Positions 35,026-42,253 of a stretch of DNA of 64,000 nucleotides are shown here, piece after piece. Origin of the DNA: an uncultured Robinsoniella sp. (GTDB lineage: Bacteria > Bacillota > Clostridia > Lachnospirales > Lachnospiraceae). The stretch's first letter is position 1. Every line of letters starts with the position of its first letter. The position numbers and the translations under genes were made by a program. The DNA lies in contig UQCR01000002.1 in the NCBI GenBank assembly GCA_900539655.1, positions 124,001 to 188,000 of the forward strand, in the 5' to 3' direction. Under the pieces are notes generated by a model, which had not been told where the DNA came from, searched no databases, and was given only the letters and a program-made list of their open reading frames with translations.

Positions 35026-35049
35026 GTGCTGCAGAATAGCCTGCAGCGC
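35026..35049 (+). other. Stable hairpin just before the thrS start
   Basis: GTGCTGCAG (35026-35034) pairs with CTGCAGCGC (35041-35049) with one U-G pair and a six-base loop. It ends 14 bases before the thrS ATG. A good ribosome site (GAAAGGA at 35001) lies upstream of the hairpin and before a 14-codon frame starting TTG at 35015. Confidence 0.45.
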
Positions 35050-35063
35050 ATTTGGGTAAAAAA

Positions 35064-37016
35064 ATGATTATAACATTAAAAGATGGATCAAAAAAAGAAT
35101 ATGAAGACAGCAAATCTGTATATGATATTGCTTTGGACATCAGTGAAGGTCTGGCAAGAATGGCATGTGCCGGAGAAGTAAACGGTGAGGTCGTGGACCT
35201 GCGTACAGTCGTTGATCAGGACTGTGAGCTTGCGATTTTAACTGCAAATGATGAAAAGGGGCTGGCGGCTCTGCGCCATACCACATCCCATGTGCTGGCA
35301 GAGGCAGTAAAACGCCTGTATCCGGAAGCAAAACTGGCGATTGGGCCATCTATTGATACTGGCTATTACTATGACTTTGACCATGAGCCATTTTCCAGAG
35401 AAGACCTTGATAATATCGAGAAAGAGATGAAGAAAATCATCAAAGAAGGAGCAAGGCTTGAAAAATTCACCCTGCCAAGAGAAGAAGCAATTCAGTTCAT
35501 GGAAGAAAAGGGAGAACCATATAAAGTAGAATTGATCCGGGATCTTCCGGAAGATTCTGTTATTTCTTTTTACCGCCAGGGAGATTTTACAGATCTCTGT
35601 GCAGGACCTCATTTAATGAGCACAAAATCCATTAAGGCATTTAAACTGACGTCTTCTTCCGGAGCATACTGGAGAGGCAATGAAAAAAATAAGATGCTTG
35701 CACGTATCTACGGAACAGCATTTGCAAAAAAAGATGAATTAAATGCCTATCTGTTACAGATGGAAGAAGCAAAAAAACGAGACCATAACAAACTGGGACG
35801 TGAAATGGAACTGTTTACTACAGTAGATGTTATTGGACAGGGACTGCCGCTTCTCATGCCTAAGGGTGTTACCATCATCCAGACTTTGCAGAGATGGATC
35901 GAAGATGAGGAAGAAAAGAGAGGCTATGTAAGAACCAAAACGCCATTAATGGCAAAAAGTGACCTGTATAAGATTTCCGGTCACTGGGATCACTATAAAG
36001 AAGGCATGTTTGTTCTGGGAGATGAAGAAAAGGATGATGAAGTATTTGCACTGCGTCCGATGACCTGCCCATTCCAGTACTATGTATACAAAGCCAGCCA
36101 AAAGAGCTACCGTGATCTGCCGCTGCGCTATGGAGAGACTTCTACCTTATTCAGAAATGAAGAATCCGGAGAAATGCATGGGCTTACCAGAGTACGTCAG
36201 TTTACCATTTCCGAAGGACATTTAATCATGACTCCGGAGCAGATACATGAAGAGTTCAAAGGCTGTGTAAATCTGGCACTGTATTGTCTGAAAACTCTGG
36301 GATTGGAGAATGATGTAACCTACCGCCTGTCTAAATGGGATCCGAGTAATACGGAAAAATATATCGGAGACGCTGCATACTGGGAAGAATCTCAGGGAGT
36401 AATGCGTGAAATGCTTTTAGAACTGGGGCTTCCATTTGTTGAAGCCGATGGAGAAGCAGCATTCTACGGACCGAAACTGGATATTCAGGCGAAAAACGTC
36501 TATGGAAAAGAAGACACCATGATTACGATTCAGCTGGATTTTGCATTGGCGGAGCAGTTCGATATGTATTATGTGGATAAAGACGGGGAAAAGAAACGTC
36601 CGTTTATCATTCACAGAACCAGCATGGGCTGCTATGAAAGAACACTTGCATGGCTGATTGAAAAATATGCAGGTAAATTCCCAACATGGCTGTGTCCGGA
36701 ACAGGTACGTGTCCTTCCTATTTCAGAGAAGTACCATGACTATGCCAAGAAAGTGGAAGACCAGTTGAAATTAAACGGTATCCGCTGTACAACGGATGAA
36801 CGTTCAGAAAAGATCGGATATAAAATTCGTGAAGCCCGCCTGGATAAAGTACCTTATATGCTGGTAGTGGGAGCAAAAGAAGAAGAAGACGGCGTTGTTT
36901 CCGTGAGAAGCAGATTTAAAGGAGACGAAGGGCAAAAGGCGCTGGATACCTTTGTGGATGAAATCTGCAAAGAGATCCGTATGAAGGAAATCCGTAAGAT
37001 AGAAGTCGAAGATTAA
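35064..37016 (+). CDS. thrS: Threonine--tRNA ligase
   Basis: 650 aa from the ATG at 35064 (the frame opens at a TTG at 35052). TGS domain at 1-62, the editing-domain motif HTTSHVLAEAVKRLYP with later FTDLCAGPH, class II motif 2 at RYGETSTLFRNEESGEMHGL, the zinc ligands in MTCPFQYYV, and a C-terminal anticodon-binding domain (VRVLPISEKYHDYAKKV). It charges tRNA-Thr and is controlled by the T-box upstream. No normal Shine-Dalgarno lies close to this start, unlike nearly all other genes here. Confidence 0.96.
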   Translation: MIITLKDGSKKEYEDSKSVYDIALDISEGLARMACAGEVNGEVVDLRTVVDQDCELAILTANDEKGLAALRHTTSHVLAEAVKRLYPEAKLAIGPSIDTGYYYDFDHEPFSREDLDNIEKEMKKIIKEGARLEKFTLPREEAIQFMEEKGEPYKVELIRDLPEDSVISFYRQGDFTDLCAGPHLMSTKSIKAFKLTSSSGAYWRGNEKNKMLARIYGTAFAKKDELNAYLLQMEEAKKRDHNKLGREMELFTTVDVIGQGLPLLMPKGVTIIQTLQRWIEDEEEKRGYVRTKTPLMAKSDLYKISGHWDHYKEGMFVLGDEEKDDEVFALRPMTCPFQYYVYKASQKSYRDLPLRYGETSTLFRNEESGEMHGLTRVRQFTISEGHLIMTPEQIHEEFKGCVNLALYCLKTLGLENDVTYRLSKWDPSNTEKYIGDAAYWEESQGVMREMLLELGLPFVEADGEAAFYGPKLDIQAKNVYGKEDTMITIQLDFALAEQFDMYYVDKDGEKKRPFIIHRTSMGCYERTLAWLIEKYAGKFPTWLCPEQVRVLPISEKYHDYAKKVEDQLKLNGIRCTTDERSEKIGYKIREARLDKVPYMLVVGAKEEEDGVVSVRSRFKGDEGQKALDTFVDEICKEIRMKEIRKIEVED

Positions 37017-37080
37017 AGTAATGGAATAGAATTTAAAAAATTGCAGATACTATCCCAAATAAAATAAAGGAGGTAGTATC

Positions 37081-37395
37081 ATGCCATTATTAGTATGTTC
37101 CGCACAGAGTTGTGTCTATAATGACGCAGAGTGCTGTTGCAAAGGCGATATCCAGGTCGGAGGAGACCATGCAAAAAAATGCCAGGAAACCTGTTGTTCC
37201 AGTTTCCACGAAAGAAAAGGTGACAATGCCAGAAGTTCCATGGGAACTCCCTGCCAGAAGATTGATGTGGATTGTGAAGCACGCAACTGTACATTTAATG
37301 AATCATGCAAATGCAGTGCAGATAAAATCGGTATCGCCGGTGCAGCTGCAAAACACTGTGATCAGACAGAATGTGCAAGCTTTGAAGAAAAATAA
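37081..37395 (+). CDS. Tandem DUF1540 Cys-rich protein
   Basis: 104 aa made of two DUF1540 units: residues about 5-41 (CSAQSCVYNDAECCCKGDI, later ETCCSSF) and about 64-101 (CEARNCTFNESCKCSADKI, later QTECASF). Each unit has a fixed set of cysteines plus a central GG/GA-A-x-xC segment, probably a small metal-binding or disulfide fold; the family is common in spore-forming clostridia and of unknown function. AAAGGAGG precedes the ATG. It follows thrS by 64 bases. Confidence 0.87.
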   Translation: MPLLVCSAQSCVYNDAECCCKGDIQVGGDHAKKCQETCCSSFHERKGDNARSSMGTPCQKIDVDCEARNCTFNESCKCSADKIGIAGAAAKHCDQTECASFEEK

Positions 37396-37508
37396 TCTAT
37401 AAAGTTTTGCGAAAAAGGCTGCCATATATCTGGCGGCCTTTTCTGATTCAGAAGGATTATGGCTGGCTTTTTAGGATTAAAAAAATATGTCTAAAAATAA
37501 ATTTACAG

Positions 37509-37537
37509 TTGACATTAAAATTTGAATGTGTTAAAGT
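37509..37537 (+). promoter_or_regulatory. Promoter of the infC-rpmI-rplT operon
   Basis: TTGACA (37509-37514), 17 bases, TAAAGT (37532-37537), just ahead of the leader. Confidence 0.65.
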
Positions 37538-37549
37538 AAATAAGGTTAC

Positions 37550-37668
37550 AAGAAATCAAAGTAGAGTATCCACTCTCACCGTAGCACATAGGTGACTATC
37601 GGTTAATATGTTACATAGAAACGTTCTATGGGAATATTATGTGGATAGTCTGTCTATCCACTTTTTTT
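37550..37668 (+). promoter_or_regulatory. L20-type attenuation leader of infC
   Basis: The leader contains a terminator, GTGGATAG (37641-37648) with CTATCCAC (37654-37661) and seven T. Upstream GAGTATCCACTCTC can pair internally or with the terminator arm, giving an alternative fold. This matches the Firmicute arrangement in which ribosomal protein L20 binds the leader and ends transcription. The structure was read by eye, not folded. Confidence 0.65.
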
Positions 37669-37728
37669 ATGCAGATAAGCAGCAGCGAAGTGGTAACTAT
37701 TTCAAGCATTTTATGGAGGTGCAAGACA

Positions 37729-38238
37729 ATTAGCGAATTAATGATTAACGAGCAAATCAGAGACAGAGAGATCCGTTTGATTGGTGAAAACGGAGAACAA
37801 TTAGGTGTAATGCCCACAAAAGAGGCAATGAGACTGGCTAAAGAAGCAGAATTAGACCTGGTTAAGATCGCTCCGACAGCGAAACCGCCTGTTTGTAAGA
37901 TTATCGATTACGGAAAGTATCGTTATGAACTGGTGAGAAAAGAAAAAGAAGCGAAGAAAAAGCAGAAGGTTATTGAAGTAAAGGAAGTTCGTTTATCGCC
38001 AAATATCGATGTAAATGACTTGAATACAAAAGTAAGTGCTGCCAGAAAGTTTATTCAAAAAGGCAACAAAGTAAAGGTAACACTTCGTTTTAGGGGCAGG
38101 GAAATGGCTCATGTCCAGAGCAGCAGACATATTCTGGATGATTTCGCAAAAGAACTTGAAGACATTGCAGTAGTGGATAAGCCGGCTAAAATGGAAGGCA
38201 GAAGCATTATGATGTTTTTAACTGAAAAACGCAGTTAA
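37729..38238 (+). CDS. infC: Translation initiation factor IF-3, AUU start
   Basis: 169 aa. The start is ATT at 37729, nine bases after TGGAGGTG, giving the usual N-terminus SELMINEQIRDREIRLIGEN; the next ATG (37741) would cut off the normal first residues. N-domain landmarks include KEAMRLAKEAELDLVKIAP, linker Lys-rich helix, and the C-domain VKVTLRFRGREMAHV. IF-3 binds the 30S subunit and rejects non-standard starts; the rare AUU codon of its own gene makes it self-limiting in other bacteria. Confidence 0.95.
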   Translation: MSELMINEQIRDREIRLIGENGEQLGVMPTKEAMRLAKEAELDLVKIAPTAKPPVCKIIDYGKYRYELVRKEKEAKKKQKVIEVKEVRLSPNIDVNDLNTKVSAARKFIQKGNKVKVTLRFRGREMAHVQSSRHILDDFAKELEDIAVVDKPAKMEGRSIMMFLTEKRS

Positions 38239-38289
38239 GAATTTTTTAGTTAAAATAGATAAGTCTAAATATAAGGAGGAACATATACA

Positions 38290-38487
38290 ATGCCAAAGAT
38301 CAAAACAAGCAGAGCAGCTGCTAAACGTTTCAAAAAAACAGGTACAGGTAAATTAAAAAGAAATAAAGCTTATAAGCGCCATATCTTAACCAAAAAATCT
38401 GCCAAAAGAAAAAGAAACTTAAGAAAAGCGATCATCACAGATGCTACAAATTTCAAAAACATGAACAAGATTTTACCTTATTTATAA
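38290..38487 (+). CDS. rpmI: 50S ribosomal protein L35
   Basis: 65 aa, Lys/Arg-rich, with the standard start MPKIKTSRAAAKRFKKTGTG and HILTKKSAKRKRNLRKA. It lies between infC and rplT in the conserved operon order, 51 bases after infC. AAGGAGG precedes the ATG. The product is a late-assembly large-subunit protein. Confidence 0.97.
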   Translation: MPKIKTSRAAAKRFKKTGTGKLKRNKAYKRHILTKKSAKRKRNLRKAIITDATNFKNMNKILPYL

Positions 38488-38512
38488 GAGTAGGCGAAGG
38501 AGGAAATAAGAC

Positions 38513-38869
38513 ATGGCAAGAATAAAAGGCGGAATGAACGCTAAAAAAAGACATAATAGAACATTAAAGCTGGCAAAAGGGTACAGAGGTGCCAGATCTA
38601 AACAGTATAAAGTAGCAAAACAGTCCGTAATGAGAGCATTAACAAGCTCTTATGCAGGAAGAAAAGAAAGAAAACGTCAGTTCAGACAGTTATGGATCGC
38701 TCGTATTAACGCAGCAGCTAGAATCAACGGATTATCCTACAGCAAATTTATGTATGGACTTAAACTCGCTGAAGTTGAAATGAACAGAAAAATCTTAGCT
38801 GATATGGCTGTAAATGATGCAGAAGGATTTGCAACACTCGCAGATCTGGCTAAATCAAAATTGGCATAA
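38513..38869 (+). CDS. rplT: 50S ribosomal protein L20
   Basis: 118 aa with the canonical ARIKGGMNAKKRHNRTLKLA start and RQFRQLWIARINAAAR. It is an early large-subunit assembly protein and, by analogy to B. subtilis, the autogenous repressor of this operon through the leader upstream of infC. It is the last gene, followed by a weak hairpin (38884-38914). Confidence 0.97.
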   Translation: MARIKGGMNAKKRHNRTLKLAKGYRGARSKQYKVAKQSVMRALTSSYAGRKERKRQFRQLWIARINAAARINGLSYSKFMYGLKLAEVEMNRKILADMAVNDAEGFATLADLAKSKLA

Positions 38870-38883
38870 TAGTGTTTTAGATA

Positions 38884-38914
38884 CCCCGGGGATGTTTATT
38901 CTTCGGGGAATTTT
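38884..38914 (+). terminator. Weak terminator after rplT
   Basis: CCCCG (38884-38888) pairs with CGGGG (38904-38908), followed by AATTTT. Confidence 0.5.
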
Positions 38915-38959
38915 GTCGTAAAAAGACGATAGAATTAATTGAAAAGTTCAAAAACCCTC

Positions 38960-38987
38960 TTGACATATTTTATATAAGGTTTATAAT
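38960..38987 (+). promoter_or_regulatory. Promoter of tRNA-Asn
   Basis: TTGACA (38960-38965), 16 bases, TATAAT (38982-38987); the tRNA begins 11 bases later. Confidence 0.75.
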
Positions 38988-38998
38988 ATGATTTGTAT

Positions 38999-39070
38999 TC
39001 CTCGATAGCTCAATGGTAGAGCATTCGGCTGTTAACCGAAGGGTTGTTGGTTCGAGCCCAACTCGGGGAG
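38999..39070 (+). tRNA. tRNA-Asn (GTT)
   Basis: The acceptor stem TCCTCGA pairs with TCGGGGA with one G-U pair; D arm with AGCTCAATGGTAGAGC; anticodon stem TTCGG/CCGAA around CTGTTAA with anticodon GTT at 39031-39033; T arm GGTTCGAGCCC region. The CCA end is not encoded. Confidence 0.96.
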
Positions 39071-39122
39071 TTTTTTATTGCCTGTATTTTGGTAAAGTAT
39101 TTTATAATGAAAATGTATGAGC

Positions 39123-39161
39123 GGAAGTCAAAGCATCTATATGCGGTGGCTTCCTTTTTTT
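39123..39161 (+). terminator. Terminator downstream of tRNA-Asn
   Basis: GGAAGTC (39123-39129) pairs with GGCTTCC (39148-39154) with one G-U pair, followed by seven T. The remainder of 39071-39488 is AT-rich and shows only the tandem repeat near its end. Confidence 0.7.
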
Positions 39162-39386
39162 GTATGATAAATTGTGAATGGGATGGAAAGATAGCAGCCG
39201 TCAACTACCGAAATCCTGTTAATTGCAAAAAAATTTGAAAAGAAGATAAAATATTACCTAAAATCGATAAAAAATTCTATTTTATTTACGTATGAAGATT
39301 GGTAAAATAGATTATGAATAAATCTTATCGAATAGCAAAAAATAATAGAAAGCAGTAAAATAGATAAGCGGATAAATAAAATAAAA

Positions 39387-39460
39387 AGATAAGTCAGTTA
39401 AGATAAGACAAACTAAAATAAGACAGACTAAGATAAGACAGACTAAAAAAAGACAGACAA
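39387..39460. repeat. 15-base tandem repeat, five copies
   Basis: Consecutive units of the form AGATAAGACAGACTA at 39387, 39401, 39416, 39431 and 39446; the first is 14 bases long and copies differ by one to four bases. It ends 28 bases before the small gene at 39489 and so lies in its promoter/leader region. Confidence 0.8.
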
Positions 39461-39488
39461 AGTAAAAACACAGACAGGAGGACATCAA

Positions 39489-39680
39489 ATGTACAGTCAC
39501 GAAATTGATTCATATCTGAGGAGCAAAAACTGGGAACTAAATCCCATGGAATATATGAATATAATAAATGTCAATGCAAGTCCGGAATTGGATCACATTA
39601 CCTATAACCATAAAGATAATGATTATAAAGTATGGACAAAAAATGGGTATGCGTGGACAATAAAAGTAATTGCGTCTTAA
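39489..39680 (+). CDS. Small protein of unknown function, between two tandem repeats
   Basis: 63 aa with an AGGAGG ribosome site seven bases before the ATG. The sequence is YSHEIDSYLRSKNWELNPMEY at the start and ends in VWTKNGYAWTIKVIAS. It has three Trp, no Cys, no signal peptide and no membrane span. The good ribosome site, a flanking terminator (39809-39854) and sensible composition support a real gene. I do not recognise the family. It is bracketed by a 15-base and a 14-base tandem repeat. Confidence 0.65.
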   Translation: MYSHEIDSYLRSKNWELNPMEYMNIINVNASPELDHITYNHKDNDYKVWTKNGYAWTIKVIAS

Positions 39681-39720
39681 ATGAGTAAATCTTAAATGTT
39701 ATTCTTAATGTTAATAATGA

Positions 39721-39804
39721 AATGATAATAAAGGAACGATAATACTGAAACGATAATACTGAAATGTTAATACTGAAATGATAATAATGAAATAAAAATA
39801 ATGA
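39721..39804. repeat. 14-base tandem repeat, six copies
   Basis: Units AACGATAATACTGA at 39735 and 39749 are identical; related units start at 39721, 39763, 39777 and 39791. It lies in the 3' untranslated stretch between the small gene and its terminator. Confidence 0.8.
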
Positions 39805-39808
39805 AATG

Positions 39809-39854
39809 AAATCCTGGGGACTGTAACAGCTATCACGGACCGCAGGATTTTTTT
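39809..39854 (+). terminator. Terminator after the small gene
   Basis: AAATCCTG (39809-39816) pairs with CAGGATTT (39843-39850), then a run of seven T. Confidence 0.75.
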
Positions 39855-39955
39855 GTATTTCTAAAAAATTAATTCTTTCTGTGATTAAGTATAAAAAAAT
39901 ATGTCTATCATATTATTATAAATAGAGAAGTATATTCTTACAGGGGGATTGTCAT

Positions 39956-40114
39956 ATGGGATTGGAGATATTGATGGGTTTCGGATTGTTTTTTGCCGGA
40001 ATGGCCAGTGGCGTTTTTGTAATAGCCTTATGCCAGGTATCCGGTAATTCAAAAGACAAAGATCAGGAAGATCGGGAGCAGATAGAATATTTGCGTAAAT
40101 ACAACAGTAAATAG
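39956..40114 (+). CDS. Small membrane protein, DUF3789-like
   Basis: 52 aa, preceded by AGGGGGA about eight bases before the ATG. One hydrophobic segment (about 4-28, GLEILMGFGLFFAGMASGVF, then VIALCQV) is followed by a charged tail with KDKDQEDREQIEYLRKY. Length, single span with a G-x-F-x-G-V pattern, a Cys at the membrane exit and an acidic tail resemble DUF3789 peptides of clostridial accessory regions; the match is from memory. Function unknown. Confidence 0.6.
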   Translation: MGLEILMGFGLFFAGMASGVFVIALCQVSGNSKDKDQEDREQIEYLRKYNSK

Positions 40115-40130
40115 GAGACTTGGATACTAT

Positions 40131-40205
40131 ATGAGGAAGAAAGCTATATTAGCACTCAAAAGTGCTGAAGAGGTGCCGGGGGGCTCCTTACAGGTGAAGA
40201 AGTAG
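40131..40205 (+). CDS. Possible 24-residue peptide
   Basis: A 25-codon frame starting MRKKAILALKSAEEV, 17 bases after the DUF3789-like gene. AGGAG lies about 12 bases before the ATG, overlapping the previous stop. Basic N-terminus and short hydrophobic run; no recognised family. It may be chance. Confidence 0.2.
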   Translation: MRKKAILALKSAEEVPGGSLQVKK

Positions 40206-40257
40206 GGAAAAATGAAAAGGAATGATTTAAACACGAATGGAAATAATGAACAAAATG

Positions 40258-40301
40258 CCCTGCCGGAAAATTGGGTGTATTTACGCTGGCAGGGTAGTTT
40301 T
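40258..40301 (+). terminator. Hairpin in the gap after the small genes
   Basis: CCCTGCC (40258-40264) pairs with GGCAGGG (40288-40294), followed by TAGTTTT. Confidence 0.55.
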
Positions 40302-40422
40302 ATAACAAGAAAGTTTTTCTCTTATAACATGAAATTCTATAAATTCGGTTATTGAGAATTTTGTATAAATGTGTTAATATACAAAATATATTAGCATTAG
40401 CTGGTATATTTCATAACTCGTT

Positions 40423-40456
40423 CAGTCTGGTAATGCCCCACAACGTTACCAGTCTG
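40423..40456. repeat. Imperfect inverted repeat
   Basis: CAGTCTGGTAA (40423-40433) and TTACCAGTCTG (40446-40456) are inverted with one mismatch and a 12-base centre. No T run follows. The surrounding 40302-40514 has no gene I can support. Confidence 0.5.
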
Positions 40457-40514
40457 ACTCCCTCAAACATAAAGTAATGTCCATTCTCGGCCCCCCAAAA
40501 ACAAAAAGTAAGGG

Positions 40515-40549
40515 GGCTGCCGTATATCGAATACTGATATGCGGCAGCC
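40515..40549. terminator. Hairpin terminator downstream of the minus-strand small gene
   Basis: GGCTGCCG (40515-40522) pairs with CGGCAGCC (40542-40549); ATATC and GATAT extend the stem around a T-G mismatch. It lies 21 bases after the stop of the gene at 40571-40726. Confidence 0.6.
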
Positions 40550-40570
40550 ACATTATTATTATTCTATTAT

Positions 40571-40726
40571 TTATTTTTCTTCTTCGGATTGTTCGTAAGC
40601 AACGATAGCAATTTGTTTATTTAGCTTATTGCTGATCGAATTTTCTAAAGCGTCAATGTCACTCTTGCAGGAAGCATTAATCTCTGCAAACTTATAATCA
40701 TTATTCGTATTTTTAGTATCCATCAT
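40571..40726 (-). CDS. Small acidic/polar protein of unknown function
   Basis: 51 aa, starting MMDTKNTNNDYKFAEINASC and ending EQSEEEK. AAAAAAGGAG lies five to eight bases before the paired ATG codons, one of the best ribosome sites in this region, and a hairpin follows the stop. One Cys, no membrane span, a predicted amphipathic helix in the middle (DIDALENSISNKLNKQIAIV). It was too short to stand out among longer frames. Unrecognised; a small regulatory or spore-related peptide are both possible. Confidence 0.65.
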   Translation of the reverse strand: MMDTKNTNNDYKFAEINASCKSDIDALENSISNKLNKQIAIVAYEQSEEEK

Positions 40727-40819
40727 GCACACTCCTTTTTTGAGATATTATTTCTAATTTGTCAAATTATTATGTGTGGGAAAAAGTGGAATTAAAAAAG
40801 ATCCTTAAAAAGAGGGAGG

Positions 40820-40841
40820 CCAGTACTGTAAACAGTACTGG
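40820..40841. repeat. Perfect 9-base inverted repeat
   Basis: CCAGTACTG (40820-40828) and CAGTACTGG (40833-40841) around TAAA. The stretch 40742-41070 has no gene that I can support; this palindrome is its only clear structure. No T run follows directly. Confidence 0.55.
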
Positions 40842-41070
40842 CAGAGTTATGAAAAAGATTATATATAAACCAATAATAGGATAGTTGTTTGTCGAAGTCC
40901 AGCGGCAGCTCACATAACTTAGTGTTAGGTAAAACCGCTGTTCTTCATTCGATATACATAGTATAACTGAGATTTGTGTCCGAAGTGTGGCAAGGAAATA
41001 AATGATTTATAAAAAAGCTTTAGATTGTATTAAGAAATTGGTAGGAAAAATGAAAAGATAATATATGATG

Positions 41071-41117
41071 TTGACAAATGTATCAGACTGATATAAGATA
41101 AATATATCAAACTGATA
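41071..41117 (+). promoter_or_regulatory. padR promoter with two palindromic operator half-sets
   Basis: TTGACA at 41071-41076. TATCAGACTGATA (41081-41093) is a perfect palindrome lying in the spacer, and TATCAAACTGATA (41105-41117) is a second copy with an altered centre, 24 bases further on. The position across promoter and start region suggests autorepression by the PadR protein encoded next. Confidence 0.6.
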
Positions 41118-41176
41118 CATAGATAGATCATATAAGTTATCAACAAAAATTGCAGAGCATAGGAGGAGAATCGGAA

Positions 41177-41737
41177 ATGGCAACTGAGAAAAAACTGGAT
41201 TGTGTAATTTTAGGCTTACTAAGCCATGAAGAGCTAACCGGTTATGAAATAAAGAAGAGAATGGATACTGCATTAAAATACTTCTGGGGAGCAAGTTACG
41301 GAAGTATTTATCCCACATTAAGCGGTTTAGTGGACCGGGGGCTTGCCACGAAGAAATCGGATAGAGGCAATGCAAGAAATAAATGGATTTATACCATTAC
41401 AGAAGCCGGCAGGCATTATCTGTCAGACTGGCTGAAATTGCCTGCAGAAAGGGATGAATTACGGTATGAAACGCTGCTGAAGCTCTTTTTTGGAAGTGGG
41501 TCAGGAGCATCTCAGGCTAAACTTCATGTAGAAGCATTTGAAGAAAAGATTGAAAAAGAAATACCGTATCTGTTAGGGGCGGAAGAGACGCTTAAAAAAT
41601 GTATGGACCATGATCAGGCACATAAGTATTATCTGCTTACCGTAAAGTTTGGTATTCAGACGTACCGGGCTTATTTACAATGGTGCAAAGAAGCTAAGGA
41701 ATTATTAGAAACGGATTGTGAGGAGGAAAATAAATGA
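41177..41737 (+). CDS. PadR-family transcriptional regulator
   Basis: 186 aa from the ATG with AGGAGGAG upstream (the frame opens at a TTG nine codons earlier). The N-terminal winged helix is typical: LDCVILGLLSHEELTGYEIK, then GSIYPTLSGLVDRGLATKK and the wing. The C-terminal helical region (VirR-type) mediates dimerisation. PadR proteins repress transporters or small membrane genes in response to phenolics, antibiotics or stress. The four-base overlap with the next membrane-protein gene makes that gene the obvious target along with itself. Confidence 0.92.
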   Translation: MATEKKLDCVILGLLSHEELTGYEIKKRMDTALKYFWGASYGSIYPTLSGLVDRGLATKKSDRGNARNKWIYTITEAGRHYLSDWLKLPAERDELRYETLLKLFFGSGSGASQAKLHVEAFEEKIEKEIPYLLGAEETLKKCMDHDQAHKYYLLTVKFGIQTYRAYLQWCKEAKELLETDCEEENK

Positions 41738-42210
41738 CAGGACATATAGGATTTTCTTATATGGGGTTCATATTCATACTTTTGCTGACGATACCAAATT
41801 TAATCTGGATGAAAAGGCAGCCTCAGGGTTATGAGTCTTGGAACGAAAACAGGATATTATTATATATGGAAAGAACGGGTCAGGTATTAGTCACATGTAC
41901 TGCTTTGATTTTTTCGGATTTTAATCTTCGTAAATGGTCAGCATGGTCTTGGTGGTTAGCAGCGGCAGTGTTCTTAATGGTCTTGTATGAGTGCTGGTGG
42001 ATACGTTATTTTCGAAGCAATCGTACATTGTCTGATTTTTACAGTAGTTTTTTGGGCGTTCCGGTTGCAGGAGCTACACTTCCAGTGATTGCTTTTTTGT
42101 TACTTGGTATCTATGGTAAAGTTATCTGGTTAATAGTATCCGTTATCATACTGGGAATTGGACATATTGGAATACATTTGCAGCACAGGAGGGAAATTGT
42201 TTCCTGCTAA
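41734..42210 (+). CDS. Membrane protein co-translated with PadR
   Basis: 158 aa with about five hydrophobic segments (about 6-25, 48-63, 71-90, 108-126, 129-147). Trp-rich (for example KWSAWSWWLAAAVF and ECWWIRYF). The start ATG overlaps the padR stop as ATGA. I do not recognise a named family. The pairing of a PadR repressor with a small membrane protein suggests an effector-responsive membrane or efflux-like component; substrate unknown. Confidence 0.75.
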   Translation: MTGHIGFSYMGFIFILLLTIPNLIWMKRQPQGYESWNENRILLYMERTGQVLVTCTALIFSDFNLRKWSAWSWWLAAAVFLMVLYECWWIRYFRSNRTLSDFYSSFLGVPVAGATLPVIAFLLLGIYGKVIWLIVSVIILGIGHIGIHLQHRREIVSC

Positions 42211-42253
42211 AGATATAGTGAATGCCCCATTATAAAAAGGAGGAACACTTTTA

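Noticed and set aside
39312..39500. Minus-strand frame with repeated CLILVCLILV-like stretches
   Set aside because: Antisense of the 15-base tandem repeat; hydrophobicity is a by-product of AT-rich repeats.
39240..39810. CRISPR array suggested by clustered repeats
   Set aside because: Units are 14-15 bases and directly adjacent without unique spacers; no cas genes.
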